Assembly: GCF_002847345.1 (NCBI RefSeq) | Contig: NZ_LXFV01000010.1 | Coordinates: 181,608 to 245,607, forward strand | Direction of reading: 5' to 3' | DNA length: 64,000 bases | Source: Pectobacterium peruviense | Lineage (GTDB): Bacteria > Pseudomonadota > Gammaproteobacteria > Enterobacterales > Enterobacteriaceae | Part shown: positions 27,424 through 36,613 of the stretch, one piece after another | Layout: the number at the start of each line of letters is the position of its first letter | Numbering within the stretch: position 1 is the stretch's first letter | Program-made: the position numbers and the translations under genes | Notes under the pieces: model-generated | Databases searched by the model: none | Told to the model about the DNA's origin: nothing | What the model saw: only the letters and a program-made list of their open reading frames with translations

Positions 27424-28521
27424 TCAGGATGACTGCTTTTGCTCATCGGAATGCCGCATACGGCGTTTGATTCGCTTGATAAAACGGGCGACCCGCCATG
27501 CTCGTTTCAGGCAGTAGCCATACAGTAGAAATGCAAGCAAGAATAATGCCAACATGACCCATTCGGGTATGAAAAAGAAATATTCTCCCAACACGCCGAC
27601 CGCAGCCAATAAAGCAGCGGCGAGCGTAATCAGCAAAAATGCCTGACGAGAGGAAAAGCCCGCCCGCATCATTAAATGATGGATATGCTGCCGATCAGGC
27701 GAGAACGGACTCATCCCTTTGCGCAAGCGCCGATACATAATGGCGATCATATCAATCAGCGGGATAGCAATGATCCACAATGCCGTAACGGGATTAATCG
27801 GATGCTGCGGGCCTTGCGTCGTCTGAATCAGAAGCCAGATAGCCGTGAAGCCAATCATCGTGCTACCCGCATCGCCCATGAAGACCTTATAGCGTCGTCC
27901 AAACATGCCGAGGTTAAGCAGAATATAAGGCAACGTCGCCGCGATCATAGCGAAACACCACAATGCCAGATTCGTATGGCCGCTCAGATACAACAAAATT
28001 CCCATCGCCCCGAACGAGACGCTGGACAACCCGCCGAGCAGTCCATCGATCCCATCCACCATATTGAACGCATTGATAGCCGCCCAAACGGCAAACAGTG
28101 TCACCAGATAGCCAAATGGCCCCAGTCCCATCTGCCACGGGCCGAAAATATGCCCTAGGTTGTGTATCGTCAAGCCAGCAAGGGCCATCATCACCACAGC
28201 GACAAACGCCTGCACAACAGCGCGAATTTTCACACTGATATCAAAACGATCGTCCAGCATGCCGACAAAAACCAGCACACCCGCGCACATCAGGTAAAGA
28301 CGGAAGTTGGGAATATATTGATCGGTAATGAAGTAGGTAAAGCAGATACCTGCATACACGGAGATACCGCCAACCAGAGGTACAAGACCCCGATGACGTT
28401 TACGGTAGTTGGGACGATCGACAAGTCCTATTTTACCCGCGATGCTGCGAGCAAAAAAAAGAAAGCCCAGAGAAAACAAGAAAATAAATAGTAATTCGGT
28501 ACTCATAGTGAGTAAGTTCAC
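27424..28521 (-). CDS. wecA: UDP-GlcNAc:undecaprenyl-phosphate GlcNAc-1-phosphate transferase
   Basis: Inner-membrane enzyme of 365 residues with 11 membrane segments that makes lipid I, the first step of ECA and often of O-antigen. Catalytic motifs are GMLDDRFDIS near 90, NAFNMVDGIDGLLGG near 155, and the HIHH-type DRQHIHHLMM near 280. The GTG at 28521 is chosen because MNLLTMSTELL aligns with the E. coli N-terminus (MNLLTVSTDLI); an ATG five codons later is the alternative. It is the first gene of the operon; about 145 bp upstream should carry the promoter, but no box is clear. Confidence 0.95.
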   Translation of the reverse strand: MNLLTMSTELLFIFLFSLGFLFFARSIAGKIGLVDRPNYRKRHRGLVPLVGGISVYAGICFTYFITDQYIPNFRLYLMCAGVLVFVGMLDDRFDISVKIRAVVQAFVAVVMMALAGLTIHNLGHIFGPWQMGLGPFGYLVTLFAVWAAINAFNMVDGIDGLLGGLSSVSFGAMGILLYLSGHTNLALWCFAMIAATLPYILLNLGMFGRRYKVFMGDAGSTMIGFTAIWLLIQTTQGPQHPINPVTALWIIAIPLIDMIAIMYRRLRKGMSPFSPDRQHIHHLMMRAGFSSRQAFLLITLAAALLAAVGVLGEYFFFIPEWVMLALFLLAFLLYGYCLKRAWRVARFIKRIKRRMRHSDEQKQSS

Positions 28522-28666
28522 CGTTAACAGCTTCGCTGTAGCTGTTCAGTATAGACTCGGTTTACGCCTTATATCCTATCGCCCACATTGATCGCCAGTA
28601 AAAATTGAAGTGATAACCGCGGCTTCCCAGCGGAAAACACGCATCACATCTGGTCAATTGGGGGAT

Positions 28667-28695
28667 AAAAAAACGCCACGACCCAGCGTGGCGTT
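28667..28695 (-). terminator. Rho-independent terminator downstream of rho
   Basis: AACGCCACG (28672-28680) pairs with CGTGGCGTT (28687-28695) around 6 bases, and on the minus strand is followed by a run of seven T. It is the first strong terminator after rho, but lies over 200 bp past the stop codon because a repeat element sits between them. Confidence 0.88.
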
Positions 28696-28716
28696 CCCCG
28701 AGTTATCCGTAATGTA

Positions 28717-28887
28717 CCCGTCATACTTCAAGCCGCATGTGCGTTAGCTTCTCTTACTCACCCCAGTCACTTACTGATGTAAGCTCCTGAGGATTAATGA
28801 GTCTCATAAATGAGACTCACCCTTCGGGCCAGCGTTCACGCTGTTCAAAACGTTAACGTTTTGTCATGCAACTCGAATTATTTAGGG
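28717..28887. repeat. Dispersed palindromic repeat, long copy, between rho and its terminator
   Basis: One end reads CCCGTCATACTTCAAGCCGC, the other AACTCGAATTATTTAGGG. The internal palindrome AAAACGTTAACGTTTT is also found in the copy at 33936-34065, where the element is in the opposite orientation. Internal segments with further hairpins (GAGTCTCAT/ATGAGACTC; CAGCGTT/AACGCTG-like) distinguish this 171-bp version. No open frame is present. It lies in the 3' untranslated part of the rho message. Confidence 0.85.
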
Positions 28888-28910
28888 TATATATAGATGA
28901 ATGCCCGGAT

Positions 28911-30170
28911 TTATGAACGTTTCATCATATCGAAGAATTCATCGTTGGTTTTCGTCATCGCCAACTTATTGATGAGGAATTCCATCGCATCGATCTCACC
29001 CATTGGGTGGATGATTTTGCGTAGGATCCACATCTTCTGCAATTCTTCAGAGGTGGTAAGCAACTCTTCTTTACGCGTACCAGAACGGTTGTAATCAATC
29101 GCTGGGAACACGCGTTTTTCTGCGATTTTACGAGCCAGGTGCAGTTCCATATTACCTGTACCTTTAAATTCTTCGTAAATCACTTCGTCCATTTTGGAAC
29201 CGGTATCAACCAGCGCAGTAGCGATGATTGTCAGGCTACCGCCTTCCTCAACGTTACGTGCCGCACCGAAGAAACGCTTCGGACGATGCAGGGCGTTAGC
29301 ATCCACACCACCGGTCAACACTTTGCCCGAGGCCGGAACAACGGTGTTGTAAGCACGCGCCAGACGGGTAATTGAGTCCAGAAGGATGATAACGTCTTTC
29401 TTATGCTCAACCAGACGCTTCGCTTTTTCGATCACCATTTCAGCGACCTGAACATGACGGGAAGCGGGTTCGTCAAACGTTGACGCAACCACTTCACCTT
29501 TCACCAGACGCTGCATCTCGGTAACTTCTTCCGGACGTTCGTCAATTAGCAGCACCATCAGCACACAGTCAGGATGGTTGTAAGCAATGCTCTGCGCAAT
29601 GTTTTGCAGCAGCATGGTTTTACCCGCTTTTGGCGGCGCAACGATCAGACCACGTTGACCACGACCAATTGGCGAAGCCAGATCCAGCACACGCGCCGTC
29701 AGATCTTCCGTCGAACCGTTACCACGTTCCATACGCAGACGAGAGTTTGCATGCAGTGGTGTTAAGTTTTCGAACAGGATCTTGTTGCGGGCGTTTTCAG
29801 GTTTGTCGTAGTTGACTTCGTTAACTTTCAGCAGCGCAAAGTAGCGTTCACCTTCTTTCGGCGGACGAATCTTGCCAGAAATGGTGTCACCAGTGCGAAG
29901 GTTAAAACGGCGGATTTGGCTAGGAGAAACGTAGATATCATCGGGGCCTGCGAGGTAGGAGCTGTCTGCGGAGCGGAGAAAGCCGAAGCCATCCTGCAGT
30001 ATCTCCAGCACACCGTCGCCGAAAATATCCTCGCCGCTTTTGGCATGCTGCTTCAGAATAGAGAAGATAATATCCTGTTTGCGCATGCGAGCCTGGTTTT
30101 CCAAGCCCATATTTTCGCCAAGAGTAATTAACTCAGAAACTGGCGTATTCTTTAATTCGGTAAGATTCAT
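28911..30170 (-). CDS. rho: Transcription termination factor Rho
   Basis: Hexameric RNA helicase of 419 residues, identical in length to E. coli Rho. An N-terminal helical part ([25 protein letters not shown]), a cold-shock-like RNA-binding domain with GFGFLRS and [18 protein letters not shown], then a RecA-like ATPase with [10 protein letters not shown] (Walker A, near 178-185) and [15 protein letters not shown]. The Q-loop and R-loop segments ([37 protein letters not shown]) are intact. ATG 30170 is the family start; the in-frame extension to 30284 is leader sequence. E. coli rho controls itself by early termination in a long leader; a long leader is also present here. Confidence 0.98.
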   Translation of the reverse strand: MNLTELKNTPVSELITLGENMGLENQARMRKQDIIFSILKQHAKSGEDIFGDGVLEILQDGFGFLRSADSSYLAGPDDIYVSPSQIRRFNLRTGDTISGKIRPPKEGERYFALLKVNEVNYDKPENARNKILFENLTPLHANSRLRMERGNGSTEDLTARVLDLASPIGRGQRGLIVAPPKAGKTMLLQNIAQSIAYNHPDCVLMVLLIDERPEEVTEMQRLVKGEVVASTFDEPASRHVQVAEMVIEKAKRLVEHKKDVIILLDSITRLARAYNTVVPASGKVLTGGVDANALHRPKRFFGAARNVEEGGSLTIIATALVDTGSKMDEVIYEEFKGTGNMELHLARKIAEKRVFPAIDYNRSGTRKEELLTTSEELQKMWILRKIIHPMGEIDAMEFLINKLAMTKTNDEFFDMMKRS

Positions 30171-30422
30171 AGTGGTGGGTTCTTTAACTCGGGGTAAATC
30201 TCGAACTATTAACGTGAATGGTATGGCAGGATCATCCGTGCCTCTATAACAGCCTTCAACCGCTGGATTCCTGTCTGGTTTCACACCTGAAGCGCATTAA
30301 ATCCGCGCAAAACAACATCCGCATAAACGATATCCGCATAAACCAACGGCAGGAGATCGAAGACACATAAAACCAATTATTGTAAAACTAGTAGACTGTC
30401 CAAATCGGAGCACAACGTGTTG

Positions 30423-30486
30423 TAAAACAACCACTTTTCAAAACAATCATTTCGGAAAACAATCATTTTGTAAAACAACGACTTTT
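30423..30486 (-). repeat. 16-bp imperfect tandem repeat, four copies, in the rho leader
   Basis: Four consecutive 16-base units follow the pattern NAAAACAAYSAYTTYN on the + strand. In the rho message each reads roughly as an AAAATGATTGTTTT unit. The units differ by one to four bases, so the array is older than a simple slippage event. Confidence 0.85.
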
Positions 30487-30578
30487 CGATTTAGACACAG
30501 AATAATACTTTAGACTCTAACTTTCAGGCTCAAGCCTAAGGGCTTAAACATAGGCAAGTACGATATGCAGTGTTAATG

Positions 30579-30607
30579 AATCTAACACGCTTCCCGACGA
30601 GCAGCAA
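30579..30607 (-). promoter_or_regulatory. Candidate rho promoter
   Basis: On the minus strand TTGCTG (30607-30602), a 17-bp spacer and TAGATT (30584-30579) preceded by TG form an extended -10 promoter. Starting here would give a leader of about 400 nt, longer than that of E. coli. Predicted from base pattern only. Confidence 0.4.
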
Positions 30608-30680
30608 GCAGTCAATATGAGAATTGCATATTGCCCGATTGTGCCCGTCGGCAATACCCTTTTGAAGGGGATCACGCTAA

Positions 30681-31007
30681 TTACAGATTGGCTGTCAGGA
30701 ACTCTTTCAGTTGCCCTTTGGACAGCGCGCCGACTTTTGTCGCAGCGACTTCGCCGTTTTTAAACAGCAGCAGAGTAGGAATACCACGGATACCATATTT
30801 TGGTGCAGTAGCCGGATTTTCATCAATGTTCAGCTTGGTAACCGTCAGTTTGCCTTCAAACTCTTCGGCGATTTCATCCAGAATAGGAGCGATCATTTTG
30901 CAAGGACCGCACCACTCAGCCCAGAAATCAACCAGGGTAGCGCCCTCAGCCTGCAATACTTTCGTGCCGAAGCTGTCATCAGTCAGGTGAATTATTTTAT
31001 CGCTCAT
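30681..31007 (-). CDS. trxA: Thioredoxin 1
   Basis: Cytoplasmic dithiol oxidoreductase of 108 residues. The active site WCGPCK lies at about residues 32-37, the buried aspartate in LVDFWAEW and the cis-proline in [11 protein letters not shown]. It reduces protein disulfides and serves ribonucleotide reductase, PAPS reductase and others, and is kept reduced by thioredoxin reductase (not in the window). Divergent from rhlB, as in E. coli, with about 118 bp of shared promoter DNA. Confidence 0.98.
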   Translation of the reverse strand: MSDKIIHLTDDSFGTKVLQAEGATLVDFWAEWCGPCKMIAPILDEIAEEFEGKLTVTKLNIDENPATAPKYGIRGIPTLLLFKNGEVAATKVGALSKGQLKEFLTANL

Positions 31008-31125
31008 ATTTTACTCCGCAGGATTATTTCTACCTTGTTGGTGTAGCATTAACCAACAACAGGTTGACTTTATTTCACCGGATACGCTTTCGTAAAGCAA
31101 TCGTTAGCTGATATTCTACCACACT

Positions 31126-32418
31126 ATGAGCAAAACACACTTAACTGAACAGAAGTTTTCCGACTTCGCCCTGCACCCGCAGGTTATCGAAGCCCTTGAA
31201 AGTAAAGGGTTTCATAACTGTACGCCTATTCAGGCGTTAGCTCTGCCATTAGCTTTGTCAGGGCGTGATGTTGCGGGTCAGGCGCAAACCGGTACCGGCA
31301 AGACGCTGGCTTTTCTCGCGTCTACTTTCCATTATTTGCTTTCACACCCTGCAAACGCAGAGCGTCAGACCAATCAGCCACGTGCCTTAATTATGGCGCC
31401 AACTCGTGAACTGGCTGTCCAAATTCACTCAGACGCAGAAGCGCTGTCTCACATGACCGGGTTAAAACTGGGTTTAGCCTACGGTGGCGACGGCTACGAC
31501 AAGCAGCTTAAAGTGCTGGAAAACGGCGTTGATATCCTGATCGGCACCACCGGTCGTTTAATCGATTACGCTAAACAAAACCATATTAATCTGGGTGCGA
31601 TTCAGGTTGTCGTACTGGACGAGGCGGATCGCATGTACGATCTCGGCTTCATCAAAGATATCCGCTGGTTGTTCCGCCGCATGCCTGCAACATCACAGCG
31701 CCTGAATATGCTCTTTTCCGCTACGCTCTCCTACCGAGTGCGTGAACTCGCGTTTGAACAAATGAATAACGCAGAGTATGTGGAAGTTGAACCGGAACAG
31801 AAAACCGGCCACCGCATTACAGAAGAACTGTTTTATCCGTCCAACGAAGAGAAAATGCGCCTGCTCCAAACGCTGTTGGAAGAAGAATGGCCGGACCGCT
31901 GCATTATTTTCGCAAACACCAAGCATCGCTGTGAAGACATCTGGGGCCATTTGGCTGCCGACGGTCATCGCGTTGGGCTGCTGACGGGTGATGTCGCGCA
32001 GAAGAAACGCCTACGTATTCTGGAAGAATTTACCCAGGGTAGTCTTGATATTCTGGTAGCTACGGACGTTGCAGCACGCGGTTTGCACATTCCTTCTGTG
32101 ACCCACGTTTTCAACTACGACCTGCCGGATGACTGCGAAGACTATGTTCACCGTATTGGCCGTACGGGTCGTGCGGGACAAAGCGGATTTTCTATCAGTC
32201 TGGCCTGTGAAGAGTACGCGCTGAATCTCCCGGCGATCGAAACCTATATCGGTCACGGCATCCCAGTCAGCAAATACAACAGCGACGCACTGATGAGTGA
32301 TTTACCTGCGCCGAAGCGTTTAACGCGCCCACCGCGTTCCAATAATGGCCCGCGCCGACACAGTAATGCGCCGCGCCGCAGTGGAGCGCCCCGTAATAAC
32401 CGTAAACGAGCGGACTAA
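31126..32418 (+). CDS. rhlB: DEAD-box RNA helicase of the degradosome
   Basis: RNA helicase of 430 residues that unwinds RNA for RNase E and PNPase. Visible motifs: Q motif near [24 protein letters not shown] (motif I), APTRELAVQ (Ia), DEADRMYD (II), FSATL (III), [10 protein letters not shown] (VI). The basic, proline/arginine-rich C-terminal tail ([18 protein letters not shown]) is the RhlB-specific extension involved in RNA and RNase E contact. It is followed by gppA after 6 bp. Confidence 0.97.
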   Translation: MSKTHLTEQKFSDFALHPQVIEALESKGFHNCTPIQALALPLALSGRDVAGQAQTGTGKTLAFLASTFHYLLSHPANAERQTNQPRALIMAPTRELAVQIHSDAEALSHMTGLKLGLAYGGDGYDKQLKVLENGVDILIGTTGRLIDYAKQNHINLGAIQVVVLDEADRMYDLGFIKDIRWLFRRMPATSQRLNMLFSATLSYRVRELAFEQMNNAEYVEVEPEQKTGHRITEELFYPSNEEKMRLLQTLLEEEWPDRCIIFANTKHRCEDIWGHLAADGHRVGLLTGDVAQKKRLRILEEFTQGSLDILVATDVAARGLHIPSVTHVFNYDLPDDCEDYVHRIGRTGRAGQSGFSISLACEEYALNLPAIETYIGHGIPVSKYNSDALMSDLPAPKRLTRPPRSNNGPRRHSNAPRRSGAPRNNRKRAD

Positions 32419-32424
32419 CCGTCG

Positions 32425-33921
32425 ATGCTGAGTTCTTCTTCACTTTACGCCGCCATCGATCTCGGCTCGAACAGCTTCCATATGCTGGTCACCCGGGAAA
32501 CCGCAGGTAGCATTCAGACGCTGGCGAAAATAAAGCGTAAAGTCCGCCTTGCAGCAGGGCTGGATAAGCAGAATCGGCTCTCGCAGGAAGCGATGCAGCG
32601 TGGCTGGCAGTGTCTACAGCTGTTCTCCGAACGGTTACAGGACATTCCGCAGGATCAGGTACGCGTCGTCGCGACCGCAACCCTGCGACTGGCAACGAAC
32701 GCTGACGAGTTTCTGCAACGGGCTCAGGAAATTCTGGGCTTGCCGATTCAGGTTATCAGCGGTGAAGAAGAAGCACGTTTGATTTATCAAGGCGTGGCAC
32801 ATACTACGGGTGGCCCAGATGCACGCTTAGTCGTGGATATCGGTGGGGGGAGTACCGAACTGGCAACGGGGATCGGCGCAAAAACGACCCAGTTGATCAG
32901 CCTCCCAATGGGATGTGTAACGTGGCTGGATCGCTATTTCAGCGACCGCAATCTGGAAGCGGGTAATTTTGAACGCGCTGAAAACGCAGCGCGTGAAATG
33001 TTGCGTCCCGTCGCTGCCTCCCTGCGAGAACAGGGTTGGCAGATCTGCGTTGGCGCTTCCGGAACAGTACAAGCGCTACAGGAAATCATGGTTGCGCAGG
33101 GTATGGATGAATACATTACCCTGCCGAAGCTCAGACAGCTTAAAGAGCATGCTATTCAGTGCGATAAACTGGAAGAGTTGGAAATTGATGGTCTGACGCT
33201 GGAACGCGCGCTGGTCTTCCCCAGCGGGCTCGCCATTCTATTGGCGATCTTCCAAGAGCTAGACATCAAAACGATGACGCTGGCTGGAGGCGCTCTGCGT
33301 GAAGGACTGGTCTATGGCATGTTGGATCTGCCCGTCGATCAGGATATCCGCCATCGTACGCTGGAGACGCTACAACGTCGTTATCTGCTGGATACCGAAC
33401 AAGCTAAACGCGTCAGTACACTGGCAGACAACTTTCTGCAACAAGTTGCCCGTGACTGGCAGTTAGATAGCCGATGTCGAGAGTTACTGCGCAGCGCCTG
33501 TCTGGTGCACGAAATCGGTTTGAGCATTGATTTTCGCCAGTCACCCCAGCATGCAGCCTATTTGATTCGCCATAGCGATCTCCCCGGCTTTACGCCAGCC
33601 CAGAAGAAACTGTTAGCCACGCTCCTGCAAAACCAGATTAACCCCGTCGATTTAATGCCGCTCAGTCAGCAGAATGCGCTACCGGTGAGCCAAGCACAGC
33701 GCCTGTGCCGCCTGTTACGTCTGGCGATTATTTTTGCCAGCCGCCGCCGAGATGACACGCTGCCAGCAGTACGGTTACGCGTAGAAGGTGAAGCGTTGCG
33801 TTTGATTCTGCCTGCTGGCTGGCTGGCTCAACACCCGTTACGAGCAGAAATGCTGGAACAGGAAAGCCGCTGGCAGAGCTACGTACACTGGCCGCTAATG
33901 CTGGAAGAGCCCCCTGCTTAA
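32425..33921 (+). CDS. gppA: Exopolyphosphatase/guanosine pentaphosphate phosphohydrolase
   Basis: Enzyme of 498 residues (E. coli 494) in the Ppx/GppA actin-like phosphotransferase family. It converts pppGpp to ppGpp in the stringent response. The phosphate-1 motif [14 protein letters not shown] is at residues 9-22, the catalytic glutamate region in [14 protein letters not shown], and phosphate-2 in [13 protein letters not shown]-terminal HD-like helical domain follows. It lies 6 bp after rhlB in the same order as E. coli and ends next to the dispersed repeat at 33936. Confidence 0.96.
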   Translation: MLSSSSLYAAIDLGSNSFHMLVTRETAGSIQTLAKIKRKVRLAAGLDKQNRLSQEAMQRGWQCLQLFSERLQDIPQDQVRVVATATLRLATNADEFLQRAQEILGLPIQVISGEEEARLIYQGVAHTTGGPDARLVVDIGGGSTELATGIGAKTTQLISLPMGCVTWLDRYFSDRNLEAGNFERAENAAREMLRPVAASLREQGWQICVGASGTVQALQEIMVAQGMDEYITLPKLRQLKEHAIQCDKLEELEIDGLTLERALVFPSGLAILLAIFQELDIKTMTLAGGALREGLVYGMLDLPVDQDIRHRTLETLQRRYLLDTEQAKRVSTLADNFLQQVARDWQLDSRCRELLRSACLVHEIGLSIDFRQSPQHAAYLIRHSDLPGFTPAQKKLLATLLQNQINPVDLMPLSQQNALPVSQAQRLCRLLRLAIIFASRRRDDTLPAVRLRVEGEALRLILPAGWLAQHPLRAEMLEQESRWQSYVHWPLMLEEPPA

Positions 33922-33935
33922 CGGATATATGTTAT

Positions 33936-34065
33936 CCCCTAAATAATTCGAGTTGCAGGACAAAACGTTAACGTTTTGAACAACGTGAAGCGTTGGCCCT
34001 TTAGGGCGATGCTCAGTGATGAGCCGAGTATTGCCAACGCACATGCAGCTTGAAGTATGACGGGG
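33936..34065. repeat. Dispersed palindromic repeat, 130-bp copy, between gppA and rep
   Basis: The element starts CCCCTAAATAATTCGAGTTG and ends GCAGCTTGAAGTATGACGGGG, so CCCC/GGGG and partly complementary ends form terminal inverted repeats. The internal palindrome AAAACGTTAACGTTTT is shared with the copy at 28717-28887. It fills nearly all of the gap between the convergent gppA and rep stops and may act as their terminator. No coding capacity. Confidence 0.88.
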
Positions 34066-34070
34066 ATTGG

Positions 34071-36092
34071 TTATTCCCCTTTTGCTTTCGCTAACATCGC
34101 TCGGATACTGGCGACATTCGTCTGACCTTTCTGCATACGTTCCTGTGGGCTAACGACTTTTCTTTCCGTTTCCCACACCACATCATCCTGCGGCAGTTCA
34201 AGTAGGAAGCGGCTCGGTTCAGGGCGTATCAATTCGCCATACTGGCGGCGTTCTTTGCACAACGTGAAGAACAATTCGCGCTGAGCACGCGTAATCCCCA
34301 CGTATGCCAAACGCCGTTCTTCATCGACGTTATCTTCATCAATACTGCTCTGATGCGGCAACAGGCCTTCTTCCATCCCAACCAAAAAGACGTATGGAAA
34401 TTCCAAGCCTTTGGATGCATGCAGCGTCATCAGTTGAACCTGATCCTGCTCCTCTTCACTCTCTCCACGTTCCATCATGTCCCGCAACGTGAAACGCGTC
34501 ACCACCTGCGTCAGCGTCATCGGTTCATCCAGATCGGAGCCTTCCAGCATTTCCGTCATCCAACTAAATAGCTGATTAACGTTCTTCATCCGCATTTCTG
34601 CAGCTTTTGGACTGGGCGAGGTTTCATAAAGCCAGCTTTCGTAATCCAACCCATGTATCAGGTCACGCACGGCTGCAACAGGCTCACGCTCCGCCAGACG
34701 GGCAATCTCCGCCAGCCACTGTGTAAACCGTTGCAGGGATTCCAAGCCACGGCCGGTCAGCGACTGACTCAACCCGAGATCAAAACTCGCGCTGAACAAG
34801 CCTTTATTGCGCTGCCCTGCCCACTCGCCCAGCTTCTTCATCGTCGCCGGGCCAATCTCACGTTTGGGGGTGTTCACAATACGTAAAAATGCACTGTCAT
34901 CATCTGGGTTGGTCAGTACGCGCAGGTAAGCCAATAAATCTTTGATTTCAGGTCGGGAGAAAAAGGACGTGCCGCCGGAGATACGATACGGAATACGGTT
35001 TTGCATCAGCATCTTTTCAAACAGACGTGACTGATGGTTGCCACGATACAAAATGGCATAGTCGCCGTATTGCGTCTTTTTAATAAAGTGATGAGCTATC
35101 AGCTCACCCACAACCCGCTCTGCTTCGTGATCTTCATTGTTGGCGGTAATCACTTTAAGTTCATCACCGTAACCCAGCTCCGAGAACAGTCGCTTTTCAA
35201 AGACGTGTGGGTTATTGGCGATGAGAATATTGGCGGCTTTCAGAATACGCCCGGACGAACGGTAATTTTGTTCCAGTTTGATCACGTCAAGCGCGGGGAA
35301 ATCCTGTTGTAGCAACACTAAGTTCTGTGGTCGCGCGCCGCGCCAGGAATAAATAGACTGATCGTCATCCCCTACGACGGTAAAACGCGCTCGGGTGCCA
35401 ACTAGCAGCTTAACCAGTTCATATTGGCTGGTGTTGGTGTCCTGATATTCATCCACCAGCAGATAGCGTAAGCGGTTCTGCCAGCGTTCACGCACCTCGG
35501 CATTCCGCTTCAGCAGCAGCGTGGGAAGCAGAATCAGATCGTCAAAATCTAACACGTTACAAGCACGCAGATGTTCGTGATAAAGCGAGTAGCAATGTAC
35601 AAACAGCTTGTCACGTTCGGATCGGGCGGTCGCCGCAGCACCGGCTGGATCGATCAGATCGTTTTTCCAATTTGAGATCGTTGAGATCAACTGTTGCAGC
35701 AAAACCTTATCGTTTTCCAGCCACTGCTCCGTCAATTCTTTCAGCAACGCCATCTGATCCTGATCGTCGAACAAAGAGAAGTTGGATTTCATGCCCAACG
35801 CGACATATTCGCGTTTGATAATCTCCAACCCCAGCGTATGGAAAGTCGCAATCATCAGACCACGCGTTTCTTTACGCCCCAGCGTTTGCGCCACACGTTC
35901 CTTCATCTCACGCGCCGCTTTGTTGGTAAACGTCACGGCAGCTATATGCCGCGCCTGATAGCCACACTGACGGATAAGGTGCGCAATTTTATTGGTGATA
36001 ACGCGGGTCTTGCCTGAGCCTGCGCCCGCCAGTACCAGACAAGGTCCGGTGACGAATTCGACAGCATGTTGTTGGCTGGGGTTTAAGCGCAT
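34071..36092 (-). CDS. rep: ATP-dependent DNA helicase Rep
   Basis: Superfamily 1A 3'-5' helicase of 673 residues, the same as E. coli. It clears proteins ahead of replication forks and interacts with DnaB. Motif I GAGSGKT (residues 23-29), Ia [71 protein letters not shown]. The start MRLNPSQQ at 36092 matches E. coli; a GTG five codons earlier is less likely. Its stop lies 5 bp from the repeat element. Confidence 0.97.
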   Translation of the reverse strand: MRLNPSQQHAVEFVTGPCLVLAGAGSGKTRVITNKIAHLIRQCGYQARHIAAVTFTNKAAREMKERVAQTLGRKETRGLMIATFHTLGLEIIKREYVALGMKSNFSLFDDQDQMALLKELTEQWLENDKVLLQQLISTISNWKNDLIDPAGAAATARSERDKLFVHCYSLYHEHLRACNVLDFDDLILLPTLLLKRNAEVRERWQNRLRYLLVDEYQDTNTSQYELVKLLVGTRARFTVVGDDDQSIYSWRGARPQNLVLLQQDFPALDVIKLEQNYRSSGRILKAANILIANNPHVFEKRLFSELGYGDELKVITANNEDHEAERVVGELIAHHFIKKTQYGDYAILYRGNHQSRLFEKMLMQNRIPYRISGGTSFFSRPEIKDLLAYLRVLTNPDDDSAFLRIVNTPKREIGPATMKKLGEWAGQRNKGLFSASFDLGLSQSLTGRGLESLQRFTQWLAEIARLAEREPVAAVRDLIHGLDYESWLYETSPSPKAAEMRMKNVNQLFSWMTEMLEGSDLDEPMTLTQVVTRFTLRDMMERGESEEEQDQVQLMTLHASKGLEFPYVFLVGMEEGLLPHQSSIDEDNVDEERRLAYVGITRAQRELFFTLCKERRQYGELIRPEPSRFLLELPQDDVVWETERKVVSPQERMQKGQTNVASIRAMLAKAKGE

Positions 36093-36251
36093 AACGATCT
36101 TGCTCACTCATAAAACGGAAGGCGATTGTAGCAGAAAGCGGTACCGATCTTGACCGGGGATTTGTTATTAAGGAAAGCACGTCACTGTCCACATCTTGCG
36201 TTGCAAATGTTACATTGCGCGCAGGAATCTCTTTTGCAAAAAGGTAACAAC

Positions 36252-36533
36252 ATGGCAAATACCGCAGCAGCCCTGCACATCCTGGTGGACACTGAACAGC
36301 TGGCTAACGACATTCTTGCTCAACTGGAAAAAGGTGCCGATTTCCAAAAATTGGCGCAGAAACACTCAACCTGCCCGTCAAAACGTAACGGCGGCGATTT
36401 GGGTGAGTTTCGTAAAGGCGATATGGTACCCGCTTTCGATAAGGCGGTGTTTTCCTGTGAGTTACTGAAACCATTTGGTCCAGTAAAAACCCAGTTTGGT
36501 TACCATGTAATCAAGGTGCTGTACCGCAACTAA
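36252..36533 (+). CDS. ppiC: Parvulin-type peptidyl-prolyl cis-trans isomerase C
   Basis: Small cytoplasmic isomerase of 93 residues, the same length as E. coli PpiC (Par10). The single rotamase domain shows ALHILV, the [17 protein letters not shown] stretch with the active-site Cys and GGDLG turn, PAFDKAVFS, and FGYHVIKV with the C-terminal histidine. ATG 36252 is preceded by AAAGGTAAC; an upstream frame extension is not conserved. It is divergent from rep and convergent with putA. Confidence 0.96.
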   Translation: MANTAAALHILVDTEQLANDILAQLEKGADFQKLAQKHSTCPSKRNGGDLGEFRKGDMVPAFDKAVFSCELLKPFGPVKTQFGYHVIKVLYRN

Positions 36534-36561
36534 GTCATCACCCGACAGATCTACACATAAA

Positions 36562-36597
36562 AAGCGCGCCCACCTTTCGGTTTGGCGCGCTTTTTTA
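36562..36597. terminator. Bidirectional terminator between ppiC and putA
   Basis: AGCGCGCC (36563-36570) pairs with GGCGCGCT (36584-36591), with T-runs on the + side and A-runs on the other side (T in the minus transcript). It lies between the convergent stops of ppiC and putA. Confidence 0.9.
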
Positions 36598-36613
36598 TAT
36601 TGAACACTTTATT

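Larger units (their letters stand above)
30171..30680 (-). other. rho leader region between trxA and rho
   Basis: These 510 bp have no convincing protein gene. The part next to rho (about 30171-30240) is closely conserved with the E. coli rho leader as recalled. Further up lie a 15-bp doublet with GTTTATGCGGAT (30314-30347), a four-copy 16-bp repeat (30423-30486) and a candidate promoter (30579-30607). A 23-codon frame starting at ATG 30368 and ending at 30297 (MCLRSPAVGLCGYRLCGCCF and three more residues) could be a rhoL-like upstream peptide, but it has no sequence match to E. coli RhoL and weak support. Confidence 0.5.

Noticed and set aside
30423..30486. CRISPR-like array in the rho leader
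   Set aside because: The 16-bp units are directly adjacent and imperfect, with no spacers and no cas genes.
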